A stretch of DNA of 64,000 nucleotides from Scandinavium manionii (GCF_024764775.1 NZ_JALIGC010000038.1:62001-126000), one strand, 5' to 3'; shown: positions 25,459 to 35,231, counted from the stretch's first letter. Notes: generated from the letters alone by a model not told the origin. Numbers and translations are program-made.

Positions 25459-27348
25459 TTACATCACCAGGCGGCGAATGTCAGCCAGGGTGTTGTTGAT
25501 GATGGTAATGAAGCGAGCACCATCAGCACCGTCGATGACACGGTGGTCGAAGGAAAGAGACATAGGCATCATCAGACGCGGTACGAACTCTTTACCGTTC
25601 CACACCGGCTCCATCGCCGACTTGGAGACACCGAGGATGGCCACTTCTGGCGCATTCACGATTGGCGCGAAGTGAGTCGTCCCGATCCCGCCGAGGCTGG
25701 AGATGGTGAAACAACCGCCCTGCATTTCGCCAGCGGTCAACTTGCCATCACGGGCTTTCTTGGAGATAGCCATCAGTTCGCGAGACAGTTCGGTGATGCT
25801 CTTCTTGTTCACGTCTTTGAAGACCGGAACAACGAGGCCGTTCGGGGTATCAACCGCTACGCCGACGTTGATGTATTTCTTCAGTGTCAGTTTCTGGCCG
25901 TCTTCAGACAGAGAGCTGTTGAAGCGTGGCATCTGCTCAAGTGCAGTCGCAACCGCTTTCATGATGAACACCACAGGGGTGAACTTCACGTCCAGCTTGC
26001 GCTTAGCCGCTTCTTCGTTCTGCTGTTTACGGAACGCTTCCAGATCGGTGATATCGGTTTTGTCGAAGTGGGTAACGTGCGGGATCATCACCCAGTTACG
26101 GCTCAGGTTAGCACCAGAGATTTTCTGGATGCGGCCCATTTCCACTTCTTCGATTTCGCCGAACTTGCTGAAGTCCACTTTCGGCCATGGCAGCATGCCT
26201 GGCAGACCACCACCGGTTGCGGCAGCAGGTGCTGACTCAGCGCGTTTCACCGCGTCTTTCACGTAAGCCTGAACGTCTTCGCGCAGGATACGACCTTTAC
26301 GACCGCTGCCTTTCACTTTCGCCAGGTTCACGCCGAATTCGCGTGCCAGACGGCGGATCAGCGGAGTCGCGTGAACGTACGCGTCGTTCTCAGCGAACTC
26401 TGATTTGCCTTCTGCTTTCGTAGCCGGGGCCGCTGCAGGTGCTGCTTTAGCGGGTGCCGGAGCGGCGGCCGCTGGTGCTGAAGCTGGAGCCGCAGCCGGT
26501 GCAGCGCCTTCCACTTCGAAGACCATGATCAGAGAGCCGGTAGACACTTTGTCACCGGTGCTGATTTTGATTTCTTTTACGGTACCTGCGAATGGGGCCG
26601 GAACTTCCATTGAAGCCTTGTCACCTTCTACGGTGATCAGTGACTGTTCAGCGGCAACTTTATCGCCCACTTTTACCATCACTTCGGTCACTTCAACTTC
26701 GTCACCGCCGATGTCCGGTACGTTAACGTCTTTTGCGCCAGTCGCAGCAGGTGCTGCTGCCGCAGCCGGAGCTGCAGACTGTGCCGGAGCGGCAGCAGGT
26801 GCTTCACCCGCTACGTCGAAGACCATAATCAGCGAGCCGGTAGACACTTTGTCGCCGGTGTTGATTTTGATCTCTTTCACTGTGCCTGCGAACGGGGCCG
26901 GAACTTCCATTGAGGCTTTGTCGCCTTCAACGGTGATCAGGGACTGTTCAGCGGCAACGGTGTCGCCCACTTTGACCAGGATTTCGGTGACTTCAACTTC
27001 GTCGCCGCCGATATCCGGCACGTTAACGTCTTTTGCCGCAGCCGCAGCTGGGGCAGCAGCAGGTGCCGCGTCTTTATTCTCTTCTGCCTGAGCAGGTGCA
27101 GCAGCTGCTGCACCGTCGGCGGAATCGAAAATCATGATCAGTTTACCGGTCTCGGTTTTGTCACCGACAGAGACTTTGATCTCTTTGACGATGCCAGCCT
27201 GCGGAGACGGAACTTCCATAGAGGCTTTGTCGCCTTCCACGGTGATCAGCGACTGTTCAACTTCAACTTTGTCGCCTGGTTTGACCAGGATCTCGGTGAT
27301 TTCAACTTCATCAGCCCCGATGTCCGGCACATTGATTTCGATAGCCAT
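25459..27348 (-). CDS. aceF: Dihydrolipoyl acetyltransferase (PDH E2)
   Basis: 629 aa (E. coli 630). Core of the pyruvate dehydrogenase complex. Three tandem lipoyl domains have the target lysine in EGDKASMEVP at Lys41, Lys144 and Lys244, joined by Ala/Pro linkers. An E3-binding domain follows (VHATPLIRRLAREFGVNL, about 330-347), then the acetyltransferase with catalytic His602 in FDHRVIDGADGARF. The near-identical lipoyl domains make long DNA repeats here (about 26520-26720, 26820-27020 and 27130-27330), a site for recombination or misassembly. aceE lies 14 bp upstream. Confidence 0.97.
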   Translation of the reverse strand: MAIEINVPDIGADEVEITEILVKPGDKVEVEQSLITVEGDKASMEVPSPQAGIVKEIKVSVGDKTETGKLIMIFDSADGAAAAAPAQAEENKDAAPAAAPAAAAAKDVNVPDIGGDEVEVTEILVKVGDTVAAEQSLITVEGDKASMEVPAPFAGTVKEIKINTGDKVSTGSLIMVFDVAGEAPAAAPAQSAAPAAAAAPAATGAKDVNVPDIGGDEVEVTEVMVKVGDKVAAEQSLITVEGDKASMEVPAPFAGTVKEIKISTGDKVSTGSLIMVFEVEGAAPAAAPASAPAAAAPAPAKAAPAAAPATKAEGKSEFAENDAYVHATPLIRRLAREFGVNLAKVKGSGRKGRILREDVQAYVKDAVKRAESAPAAATGGGLPGMLPWPKVDFSKFGEIEEVEMGRIQKISGANLSRNWVMIPHVTHFDKTDITDLEAFRKQQNEEAAKRKLDVKFTPVVFIMKAVATALEQMPRFNSSLSEDGQKLTLKKYINVGVAVDTPNGLVVPVFKDVNKKSITELSRELMAISKKARDGKLTAGEMQGGCFTISSLGGIGTTHFAPIVNAPEVAILGVSKSAMEPVWNGKEFVPRLMMPMSLSFDHRVIDGADGARFITIINNTLADIRRLVM

Positions 27349-27362
27349 TATTTTCTTACCTC

Positions 27363-30026
27363 TTACGCCAGACGCGGGTTAACTTTATCTGCATCGATGT
27401 TGAACTTGGTGATCGCTTCCGCTACCACTTTCTTGTCGATTTCACCACGTTTGGCCAGTTCGCCCAGGGCTGCAACAACCACATAAGAAGCATCAACTTC
27501 AAAGTGGTGACGCAGGTTTTCACGGCTGTCAGAACGACCAAAGCCGTCGGTACCCAGTACGCGGTAATCATCAGCCGGTACATAAGTACGAACCTGTTCA
27601 GCAAACAGTTTCATATAGTCAGTCGATGCCACTGCCGGTGCGTCGTTCATCACCTGAGCGATGTACGGAACGCGCGGAGTTTCCATCGGGTGCAGCATGT
27701 TCCAGCGCTCACAGTCCTGACCGTCACGGGCCAGTTCGGTGAAGGAGGTGACGGAGTACACGTCAGAGCCCACGCCGTAGTCGTTGGCCAGGATCTGCGC
27801 TGCTTCACGAACGTGACGCAGGATAGAACCGGAGCCCAGCAGCTGAACTTTACCTTTGTTACCCGCAACGGTTTCAAGTTTGTAGATACCTTTACGGATA
27901 CCTTCCTCGGCACCTTCCGGCATCGCCGGCATGTGGTAGTTTTCGTTCAGGGTGGTGATGTAATAGAACACGTTCTCTTGCGCTTCACCGTACATGCGAA
28001 CCAGGCCGTCATGCATGATGACAGCAACTTCGTACGCGTAAGACGGGTCATAAGAGATACAGTTCGGGATAGTCAGAGACTGAATATGGCTGTGACCATC
28101 TTCGTGCTGTAGACCTTCACCGTTCAGGGTGGTACGACCGGAAGTCCCGCCGACCAGGAAGCCACGAGCCTGCTGATCGCCTGCCTGCCAGCACAGGTCG
28201 CCGATACGCTGGAAACCGAACATGGAGTAGTAGATGTAGAACGGGATCATTGGCAGATTGTTGGTGCTGTAAGACGTCGCAGCCGCCAGCCAGGATGCGC
28301 CTGCACCCAGTTCGTTGATACCTTCCTGCAGGATCTGACCTTTCTCGTCTTCTTTGTAATACGCTACCTGCTCACGGTCCTGCGGGGTGTACTGCTGGCC
28401 GTTGGAGCTGTAGATACCAATCTGACGGAACAGACCTTCCATACCGAAGGTACGCGCTTCATCGGCGAGAATCGGAACCAGACGCTCTTTGATAGACGGG
28501 TTCTTCAACATCACGTTCAGGGCACGAACGAAAGCGATGGTGGTCGAAATCTCTTTGTTCTGCTCTTCCAGCAGCTGAGAGAAGTCTGCCAGCGCAGGCA
28601 TTTCCAGTTTCTCGGAGAAGTTCACCTGGCGGCTTGGCAGGTAGCCATGCAGCTTCTGACGCTGTGCGTGCAGGTAGGTGTGTTCTTCAGAACCTTCAGC
28701 GAAGGTGACGTACGGCAGTTTTTCGATGTCAGCATCGGTAACGGGTACGTTGAAACGGTCACGGACGTAACGAACGCCGTCCATGTTCATTTTCTTCACC
28801 TGGTGAGCGATGTTTTTGCCTTCGGCAGTTTCACCCATGCCATAACCTTTAACGGTATGTGCAAGGATGACAGTCGCTTTACCTTTGGTGTCCTGCGCGT
28901 TTTTCAGTGCAGCGTAGACTTTCTTCGGATCGTGACCACCACGGTTCAACGCCCAGATCTGCTCATCAGTCCAGTCTGCAACCAGTGCGGCAGTTTCAGG
29001 ATATTTACCGAAGAAGTGCTCACGTACGTAAGCGCCGTTTTTGGATTTGAAGGTCTGGTAGTCGCCATCAACGGTTTCGTTCATCAGCTGAATCAGCTTA
29101 CCGCTGGTGTCTTTACGCAGCAGCTCATCCCAACGACCGCCCCACATGACTTTCACTACGTTCCAGCCAGCACCGCTGAAGATGCCTTCCAGTTCGTTAA
29201 CGATTTTGCCGTTACCGGTGACCGGGCCATCCAGACGCTGGAGGTTACAGTTGATGATGAAGCACAGGTTGTCCAGCTTGTCGCGGGTTGCAATGGTGAT
29301 AGCACCCTTGGATTCTGGTTCATCCATCTCGCCGTCGCCCAGGAAGGCATAAACGGTCTGCTTAGAGGTATCTTTCAGGCCACGGTGTTCCAGATATTTC
29401 AGGAATTTAGCCTGGTAGATAGCACCAATTGGGCCCAGACCCATGGATACGGTCGGGAACTGCCAGAATTCTGGCATCAGTTTTGGATGCGGGTAAGAAG
29501 AGAGACCGTTACCGTGAACTTCCTGACGGAAGTTGTTCATCTGCTCTTCGGTCAGACGACCTTCAAGGAATGCACGTGCGTAAACGCCTGGAGAGATGTG
29601 GCCCTGGAAGTACACCAGGTCGCCGCCATCTTGCTCGTTGCGTGCACGGAAGAAGTGGTTGTAGCACACTTCATAAATGGTCGCAGAAGACTGGAAGGAG
29701 GACATGTGGCCACCCAGTTCCAGATCTTTTTTGGATGCGCGCAGAACGGTCATGATCGCGTTCCAGCGGATAGCTGAACGAATGCGGCGTTCCAGATCCA
29801 GATCGCCCGGATATTCCGGCTCATCTTCAACGGCAATTGTATTCACATAATTGCTTGCCCCGGCTCCAGCTGCCACGCTCACGCCGCCTTTGCGGGCTTC
29901 GGAAAGCAGCTGATCAATCAGATACTGAGCGCGCTCAACACCTTCTTCACGGATGACCGATTCGATCGCCTGTAGCCAGTCGCGAGTTTCGATCGGATCC
30001 ACGTCATTTTGCAAACGGTCTGACAT
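27363..30026 (-). CDS. aceE: Pyruvate dehydrogenase E1 component
   Basis: 887 aa, same as E. coli. A homodimeric thiamine-diphosphate enzyme that decarboxylates pyruvate and acetylates the lipoyl groups of AceF. The ThDP motif starts at FLGDGEMDEPES and ends at the Asn of CFIINCNLQRLDGP. The N-terminal ~50 residues, which bind E2 in E. coli, are conserved. Ribosome site AAGGAATACC. Transcribed from the pdhR promoter and possibly from an internal promoter in the 142-bp pdhR-aceE gap. Confidence 0.97.
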   Translation of the reverse strand: MSDRLQNDVDPIETRDWLQAIESVIREEGVERAQYLIDQLLSEARKGGVSVAAGAGASNYVNTIAVEDEPEYPGDLDLERRIRSAIRWNAIMTVLRASKKDLELGGHMSSFQSSATIYEVCYNHFFRARNEQDGGDLVYFQGHISPGVYARAFLEGRLTEEQMNNFRQEVHGNGLSSYPHPKLMPEFWQFPTVSMGLGPIGAIYQAKFLKYLEHRGLKDTSKQTVYAFLGDGEMDEPESKGAITIATRDKLDNLCFIINCNLQRLDGPVTGNGKIVNELEGIFSGAGWNVVKVMWGGRWDELLRKDTSGKLIQLMNETVDGDYQTFKSKNGAYVREHFFGKYPETAALVADWTDEQIWALNRGGHDPKKVYAALKNAQDTKGKATVILAHTVKGYGMGETAEGKNIAHQVKKMNMDGVRYVRDRFNVPVTDADIEKLPYVTFAEGSEEHTYLHAQRQKLHGYLPSRQVNFSEKLEMPALADFSQLLEEQNKEISTTIAFVRALNVMLKNPSIKERLVPILADEARTFGMEGLFRQIGIYSSNGQQYTPQDREQVAYYKEDEKGQILQEGINELGAGASWLAAATSYSTNNLPMIPFYIYYSMFGFQRIGDLCWQAGDQQARGFLVGGTSGRTTLNGEGLQHEDGHSHIQSLTIPNCISYDPSYAYEVAVIMHDGLVRMYGEAQENVFYYITTLNENYHMPAMPEGAEEGIRKGIYKLETVAGNKGKVQLLGSGSILRHVREAAQILANDYGVGSDVYSVTSFTELARDGQDCERWNMLHPMETPRVPYIAQVMNDAPAVASTDYMKLFAEQVRTYVPADDYRVLGTDGFGRSDSRENLRHHFEVDASYVVVAALGELAKRGEIDKKVVAEAITKFNIDADKVNPRLA

Positions 30027-30168
30027 GGGGGGTATTCCTTATCTATCTAATAACGTTGATTTGTCTGGAACCTGTCCCATTGCGTTTTCGCTGTGCAAAA
30101 GCGCAATAAGACAGGTTCTGCGTTTAGTTGCCGCGCTCTAAATACTGGCGCATAAAAATCAGGTGTTG

Positions 30169-30933
30169 CTAGTCCTTCCGTTGCTGTAGGCGGCGAAGCG
30201 AGCGGTCTCGACGACTTTGCTCACGGCTGCGGTCCAGCAAGATTTCCTCAATGAAGGCCAGGTGACGGTGCGAAGCTTCTCGCGCTTGCTCCGGCTCTCT
30301 GGCCATTATCGCCTCGAAAACACGAGTGCGATGGCTGCTGACCAGCGGAAGCATTTCCCGGCTGGCATACAGCAATTCAAAGTTCTGTCGAACGTTCTGC
30401 GCGAGCATTGGTTCCATGCAGCGTAGCAGATGGAGTAAGACCACATTATGGGCGGCTTCGGTGACGGCAATTTGATACTGGACGACAGCGCTGGATTCGG
30501 CATCAAGATCGCCAGACTGCTGAGCGACTTCAATCGCGCGATGCAGCTCGCGGATGCGCGTACGATCTTCTTCGTTACTGCGTAACGCAGCATAGTACGC
30601 GGCAATACCTTCCAGTGCGTGGCGGGTTTCCAGCAGATCAAATTGGGATTCAGGGTGGTCGGAGAGCAATTCTACCAGCGGATCGCTGAAGCTCTGCCAA
30701 AGGCTACTTTGAACAAAGGTACCGCCGCCCTGGCGACGAAGCAGAAGGCCCTTCGCTTCGAGACGTTGAATCGCCTCACGCAGAGAGGGACGGGACACGT
30801 CGAACTGTTTTGCCAGTTCGCGTTCAGGCGGAAGTTTTTCACCGGGGCGCAGCGTCCCCTCAAGAATCAAAAACTCCAGCTGCTGCTCAATCACATCGGA
30901 TAATTTTGGTTGGCGGATTTTGCTGTAGGCCAT
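30169..30933 (-). CDS. pdhR: Pyruvate-sensing repressor PdhR (GntR/FadR family)
   Basis: 254 aa, same as E. coli. N-terminal winged helix (LPPERELAKQFDVSRPSLREAIQRLEAKGLLLRRQGGGTFV), C-terminal FCD all-helical ligand domain (LLETRHALEGIAAYYAALR...). Pyruvate releases it from DNA. It represses its own operon and, in E. coli, ndh and cyoABCDE. The start at 30933 gives the family N-terminus MAYSKIRQPKLSD; an in-frame ATG at 30948 would add five residues. A perfect binding site lies 35 bp before the start. Confidence 0.97.
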   Translation of the reverse strand: MAYSKIRQPKLSDVIEQQLEFLILEGTLRPGEKLPPERELAKQFDVSRPSLREAIQRLEAKGLLLRRQGGGTFVQSSLWQSFSDPLVELLSDHPESQFDLLETRHALEGIAAYYAALRSNEEDRTRIRELHRAIEVAQQSGDLDAESSAVVQYQIAVTEAAHNVVLLHLLRCMEPMLAQNVRQNFELLYASREMLPLVSSHRTRVFEAIMAREPEQAREASHRHLAFIEEILLDRSREQSRRDRSLRRLQQRKD

Positions 30934-30967
30934 GGTTCCCTGTCTCAAGCCATTTTACCCGGAGTCA

Positions 30968-30982
30968 ATTGGTCTTACCAAT
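30968..30982 (-). promoter_or_regulatory. PdhR box
   Basis: ATTGGTCTTACCAAT is an exact match to the PdhR operator ATTGGTNNNACCAAT, and the flanks extend the symmetry to AATTGGTCTTACCAATT. Its place just upstream of pdhR indicates autoregulation of pdhR-aceEF. Confidence 0.92.
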
Positions 30983-31389
30983 TCATAGTTCGTGACGCTA
31001 AAGTAACAAAGTATTCACCTTCTGTCCATACAGGTTTTGATTGAAATCAGTAAACCCGGCACATTTTAACAACCTTACAGAAGACACGTTTCAGAAATGT
31101 AACTTTGCAAAAATGTCGCGTTTACCTATAAAGGAGGAGATTTAACCAGGCAGAAACGAAAAAATGTGCAGCCTGAAGCGATTCAACACCACAAAAAATG
31201 CATGAAAATTCATGTTCTCCCGGCAATTTCTGAATATCAAACGGCCGATCGACTCCCTTCCCGCATTTACATTTGCTTTCTTTTTATGCAACTCGTCATC
31301 ACCCCTTCATAAAGCAGGTGCATTCAGTCGCACTTACCACTATTCTCCCAACTGCGGAAGACACCTGAATAACTTTCAGATCTCTGCCC

Positions 31390-31407
31390 TGTAAAAAATA
31401 ATGTACA
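31390..31407 (+). promoter_or_regulatory. TyrR box upstream of aroP
   Basis: TGTAAA-N6-TGTACA differs from the TyrR box TGTAAAN6TTTACA at one base and lies 84 bp before aroP, a TyrR-repressed gene in E. coli. The 558-bp pdhR-aroP gap holds both promoters, the PdhR box and this site; no convincing gene was seen in it. Confidence 0.7.
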
Positions 31408-31491
31408 GAATATGGAAAGTTCATAACGACACGCGCTTAGAACCTGAGTTCTTATAAAAGTGTAGAAAAATCAACCACACACGAGGTTTTC

Positions 31492-32862
31492 ATGATGGAA
31501 GGTCAACAGCAAGGCGATCAGCTGAAGCGCGGCCTTAAAAACCGCCACATTCAGCTGATCGCGCTGGGTGGAGCTATCGGAACGGGCCTGTTTCTGGGCA
31601 GCGCCTCCGTTATTCAATCCGCAGGACCGGGGATTATTCTCGGCTATGCGATAGCAGGTTTTGTGGCCTTTCTGATCATGCGTCAGTTAGGTGAAATGGT
31701 GGTAGAAGAGCCGGTTGCCGGTTCTTTCAGCCACTTTGCCTATAAGTACTGGGGCAACTTTGCCGGTTTCGCCTCCGGCTGGAACTACTGGGTGCTGTAC
31801 GTGCTGGTCGCAATGGCCGAGCTGACGGCGGTCGGGAAATACATCCAGTTCTGGTGGCCTGAAATCCCAACCTGGGCGTCTGCTGCGGTGTTCTTCGTGG
31901 TGATCAACGCCGTCAACCTGACCAACGTTAAAGTGTTCGGTGAGATGGAGTTCTGGTTTGCCATCATCAAAGTCGTCGCGGTTGTGGCGATGATCCTGTT
32001 CGGCGGCTGGCTGCTGTTCAGCGGCAACGGTGGCCCGCAGGCTACCGTACGTAATCTGTGGGATCAGGGAGGTTTCCTGCCGCACGGCATACACGGGCTG
32101 GTGATGATGATGGCGATCATCATGTTCTCCTTCGGCGGCCTGGAACTGGTCGGCATAACCGCTGCTGAAGCCGATGATCCGCAGAAAAGCATCCCGAAAG
32201 CCACCAACCAGGTTATCTACCGTATCCTGATTTTCTATGTGGGCTCGCTGGCGGTTCTGCTGTCGCTACTGCCGTGGACGCGTGTGACTTCAGACACCAG
32301 CCCGTTCGTGCTTATCTTCCACGAACTCGGCGACACCTTCGTGGCTAACGCCCTGAACGTGGTGGTACTGACCGCCGCGCTGTCGGTGTACAACAGCTGC
32401 GTATACTGTAACAGCCGTATGCTGTTCGGCCTGGCGCAGCAGGGCAACGCCCCGAAAGCGCTGTCTAAAGTCGACAAACGTGGCGTGCCGGTTAACACCA
32501 TTCTGGTTTCTGCACTGTTCACCGCGCTGTGCGTGCTGATCAACTACCTGGCGCCGGAATCCGCATTTGGCCTGCTGATGGCACTGGTGGTTTCTGCTCT
32601 GGTAATTAACTGGGCGATGATTAGCCTGGCGCACATCAAATTCCGCCGCGCGAAGAAACAGCAGGGCGTCACCACGCGCTTCCCTGCCCTGTTCTATCCG
32701 CTGGGGAACTGGATTTGCCTGTTTACCGTTGCTGCGGTGCTGGTCATCATGCTGATGACGCCGGGCATGGCCATCTCCGTGTATCTGATCCCGGTGTGGA
32801 TTGTGATTCTGGGCATTGGCTACATGGTTAAACAGAAAGGGGCTAAAGCCGTCCGCGCTTAA
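31492..32862 (+). CDS. aroP: General aromatic amino acid permease AroP
   Basis: 456 aa, E. coli 457. Proton symporter for Phe, Tyr and Trp in the inner membrane; APC family with 12 membrane helices. The family signature IQLIALGGAIGTGLFLGSA opens TM1, and the conserved SFGGLELVGITAAEA segment of TM6 is intact. The protein is almost identical to E. coli AroP; PheP is the near paralogue, but the MMEGQQQGDQLKRGLKNRH N-terminus and the pdhR neighbour identify AroP. Regulated by TyrR, as the upstream box suggests. A strong hairpin follows. Confidence 0.95.
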   Translation: MMEGQQQGDQLKRGLKNRHIQLIALGGAIGTGLFLGSASVIQSAGPGIILGYAIAGFVAFLIMRQLGEMVVEEPVAGSFSHFAYKYWGNFAGFASGWNYWVLYVLVAMAELTAVGKYIQFWWPEIPTWASAAVFFVVINAVNLTNVKVFGEMEFWFAIIKVVAVVAMILFGGWLLFSGNGGPQATVRNLWDQGGFLPHGIHGLVMMMAIIMFSFGGLELVGITAAEADDPQKSIPKATNQVIYRILIFYVGSLAVLLSLLPWTRVTSDTSPFVLIFHELGDTFVANALNVVVLTAALSVYNSCVYCNSRMLFGLAQQGNAPKALSKVDKRGVPVNTILVSALFTALCVLINYLAPESAFGLLMALVVSALVINWAMISLAHIKFRRAKKQQGVTTRFPALFYPLGNWICLFTVAAVLVIMLMTPGMAISVYLIPVWIVILGIGYMVKQKGAKAVRA

Positions 32863-32870
32863 TCCTTTCA

Positions 32871-32903
32871 CGCTCTGTACCTCATTGCGGGTACAGAGCG
32901 TTT
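32871..32903 (+). terminator. Terminator of aroP
   Basis: Arms CGCTCTGTAC (32871-32880) and GTACAGAGCG (32891-32900), followed by TTTC. Confidence 0.85.
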
Positions 32904-32966
32904 CTCCCCTGTCCAAAAAGAGGTACCATCCAGCGGTAACAGCCGACAAAAGGATGCGTGCGACCG

Positions 32967-34007
32967 ATGAAAAAGAACCTGACGATCAAAGACATTGCCG
33001 AACTGGCGAACGTCTCCATCGCGACTGTTTCACGGGTGCTGAACAACAACAGCTGGGTGTCTGACAAGACGCGCGAGAAAGTGCAGAAGGTCATCGACGA
33101 TCACAATTTCAGCCCGAACCTGATGGCCCGCAGCATGATCTCCCGCAAGAGCATGACGCTGGCCGTTGTGGTTTCCGACATCACCAGCCCATACTTTGCC
33201 ACTCTGGTCGAACAGATTGAAAAAGCCTGTTTGCAGGCAGGCTACAAAATCGTGCTGTTCGATACGCAATCCGCCAACAAGCGCACTGATTCAAGTCAGG
33301 TGATTGCCGAAGATCAGATTTTCAGCAGCATCATCGACAGCCAGCTCGACGGGGTAATTATCCTCGGCGGCAATATCGACTACCTGAAAATCCCCGAAGG
33401 CTATCTCGATGGTTTACAGAAGCTTATCGCCACCCTGCCGGTCATTGTCGTGGGCCGTAAGCTGGCACATTACGACTACACCTGCCTGCAGCGCGATCAG
33501 GTGAACTGCGTGAAGATGGTCACCAAATATCTGCTGGAAAAAGGCCATCGCGACATCGCGTTTATCGGCGGTTCGCCGGGCGTCTACATGACCGGCCAGC
33601 GCGTCAGCGCCTTCCGCGACACCCTGCGACAGGCTGAGATCGACGCGGACAACGCGCATATCATCGAAACCAACTTCTACTCCCAGCATGGTTATGAGGC
33701 CATTTCTCGCCTGCTGAAATCCGGGCGCGCCCTACCCCAGGCGTTACTGGCGATCAACGACCGTGTGGCGATGGGTGCCATTCGTGCGCTCAAAGACAAC
33801 GGCCTGAACGTGCCGGACGATATCGCCGTCGCCAGCTGTGAATACTTCCCCGGCAGCGAATATTATATTCCGCGCCTGACCACCGTCGATCATCAGAATA
33901 ATGTGTTAGGACAACAGGTTATTCGCCAGATGATGACCCTGTTGCAGGACATGTTGCCCGAGTCCCTCGACATAACCCCCCAGCTCATTACGGGCGAATC
34001 TGCTTAA
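32967..34007 (+). CDS. LacI-family transcriptional regulator
   Basis: 346 aa from ATG 32967. N-terminal helix-turn-helix and hinge (TIKDIAELANVSIATVSRVLNN, about residues 5-26), then a periplasmic-binding-protein-like sugar domain (TLAVVVSDITSPYF, GVIILGGN, IAFIGGSPGV, ALLAINDRVAMGAI, RLTTVDHQ). An upstream in-frame GTG (32958) is closer to the AAAGGA motif and is a possible start. It most likely controls the SIS-PTS operon downstream, whose promoter carries a LacI-type palindrome. No equivalent is at this site in E. coli K-12. Effector unknown. Confidence 0.88.
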   Translation: MKKNLTIKDIAELANVSIATVSRVLNNNSWVSDKTREKVQKVIDDHNFSPNLMARSMISRKSMTLAVVVSDITSPYFATLVEQIEKACLQAGYKIVLFDTQSANKRTDSSQVIAEDQIFSSIIDSQLDGVIILGGNIDYLKIPEGYLDGLQKLIATLPVIVVGRKLAHYDYTCLQRDQVNCVKMVTKYLLEKGHRDIAFIGGSPGVYMTGQRVSAFRDTLRQAEIDADNAHIIETNFYSQHGYEAISRLLKSGRALPQALLAINDRVAMGAIRALKDNGLNVPDDIAVASCEYFPGSEYYIPRLTTVDHQNNVLGQQVIRQMMTLLQDMLPESLDITPQLITGESA

Positions 34008-34024
34008 TTTCTTCCCTCGACCTT

Positions 34025-34051
34025 GCCCGGTAGCACCGCTCCTGACCGGGC
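34025..34051. repeat. REP-like palindrome after the LacI-family gene
   Basis: GCCCGGTAGCAC...ACCGGGC inverted arms, similar to the REP units between gcd and cueO. It may act as a weak terminator. Confidence 0.55.
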
Positions 34052-34057
34052 TTACAA

Positions 34058-34073
34058 ATCGATCCAAATCACA
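34058..34073 (+). promoter_or_regulatory. Possible CRP site of the SIS-PTS operon
   Basis: ATCGATCCAAATCACA keeps one full half-site (TCACA) and part of the other. Its centre is about 61.5 bp before the predicted start point, the classic class I activation distance. Confidence 0.4.
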
Positions 34074-34090
34074 TATCTGAGATCATTAAA

Positions 34091-34137
34091 TTGACCAATC
34101 ATTTTCCCTGATCATATTTTACTGAAAACGTTTTCAG
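34091..34137 (+). promoter_or_regulatory. Promoter with LacI-type operator
   Basis: -35 TTGACC (34091-34096) and -10 TATTTT (34115-34120), 18 bp apart. The 16-bp perfect palindrome CTGAAAACGTTTTCAG (34122-34137) covers the start point. Its central CG flanked by A/T arms is the LacI/GalR-family pattern, so the adjacent regulator should repress here. Confidence 0.8.
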
Positions 34138-34160
34138 GTTTTCAGCGCAGAGAGGGCAAG

Positions 34161-35231
34161 ATGAAACCGACCATGATGACTTACATCCACGAAGAGCATG
34201 CGACGCTGTCGCAAATTCTGAATAACTATCCGGCATCAATCCCGGCAATCGAAGACGAGAATGAGTGGCTGCTGCTGGCCACCGGCTCCAGCGTCAACGC
34301 AGCGGTCAGCGCCAAGTACTACATCGAAAGCCTGTCTGACGTGCGGGTAACGATCGCTGAGCCATTCCACTACCAGCATTTCGAGAAGCATAATCCTGCC
34401 ATTCGTACGGTGGTGGCTGTTTCGCAAAGCGGGGAAAGCACCTCGACTCTGCACGCCCTGGCAGCGCTGAAAAAGCGCTTCACGGTGAAAACCGTCGGTG
34501 TAACCAGCAAACCGCAAAGCGAGCTGGCGAAAACGGCAGATACTTTCGTGCTGCTGGATATTGGTGAAGAGCGCGTGGGCTACGTGACCAAAGGCTACGT
34601 CTCCACCATTCTGACGCTAATGCTGATGGGTCTGCGCCATGCGCATGCCGTCGGGGCGATTGATGATGCGCGGGAGCTGCAAGAGCTGGCGACATTGCGC
34701 GAAGCCGTGAACGCAATCCCGGCCATTATCGACACCACCGAATCATTTTTCAGCCGCTGGAAGGACTGCCTCATCGCCTCCCCACGCTTCACCAGCATCG
34801 GCTACGGCCCGGCGGTAGGCGTGTGCATGGAGATGGCGACCAAATTCACTGAAACCGTGCGCGTGCCGTCTCAGGGCATTGAAATGGAAGTGTTTATGCA
34901 CGGCCCGTATTTCGAAATTAACCCGCAGCACCGACTGTTTTTCCTCGATGTGCCGAGTGTAGCCCGTGAGCGTCTGAACCTGCTGCGCCAGTACGAGCAG
35001 CGCCACACCCAGTACGTTTACACCGTCACGCCGGGCAGCAGCGACGACCCGCATACGCTGGCTCTGAATGTCGATGTGCCGGAAACCGTGCTGCCGCTGC
35101 TGATGATTATTCCTTTCCAGATCCTCGCCCATCACATCGCCGAGGGGAAAGGCAACAACCTGCCGCAGCGTATCTTCACCGACTTTGGCATTGCCGTAAA
35201 AAGTAAAACCAAACCTGGCGACTACGCCTGA
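34161..35231 (+). CDS. SIS-domain sugar-phosphate isomerase or deglycase
   Basis: 356 aa. Two SIS domains, as in the isomerase half of GlmS and in AgaS and FrlB. The phosphosugar-binding Ser/Thr loops are LLATGSSVNAAVSAKYY (about 36-52) and VAVSQSGESTSTLHAL (about 85-100); the second domain has SIGYGPAVGVCMEMATKF and the Glu-rich QGIEMEVFMHGP. No glutaminase domain is present. Such enzymes remove or move an amino group on a sugar phosphate (glucosamine-6-P-like or Amadori products). As first gene of an operon with a PTS permease, it probably handles the phosphorylated product of that permease. Exact substrate unknown. Confidence 0.82.
   Translation: MKPTMMTYIHEEHATLSQILNNYPASIPAIEDENEWLLLATGSSVNAAVSAKYYIESLSDVRVTIAEPFHYQHFEKHNPAIRTVVAVSQSGESTSTLHALAALKKRFTVKTVGVTSKPQSELAKTADTFVLLDIGEERVGYVTKGYVSTILTLMLMGLRHAHAVGAIDDARELQELATLREAVNAIPAIIDTTESFFSRWKDCLIASPRFTSIGYGPAVGVCMEMATKFTETVRVPSQGIEMEVFMHGPYFEINPQHRLFFLDVPSVARERLNLLRQYEQRHTQYVYTVTPGSSDDPHTLALNVDVPETVLPLLMIIPFQILAHHIAEGKGNNLPQRIFTDFGIAVKSKTKPGDYA

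Noticed and set aside
26520..27330. Large direct repeats resembling a mobile or tandem element
   Set aside because: They are the three lipoyl-domain coding segments of aceF, a normal feature of the gene.
31212..31394. 60-codon frame in the pdhR-aroP gap
   Set aside because: No ribosome site and no recognisable composition; it lies across the promoter region and ends at the TyrR box.
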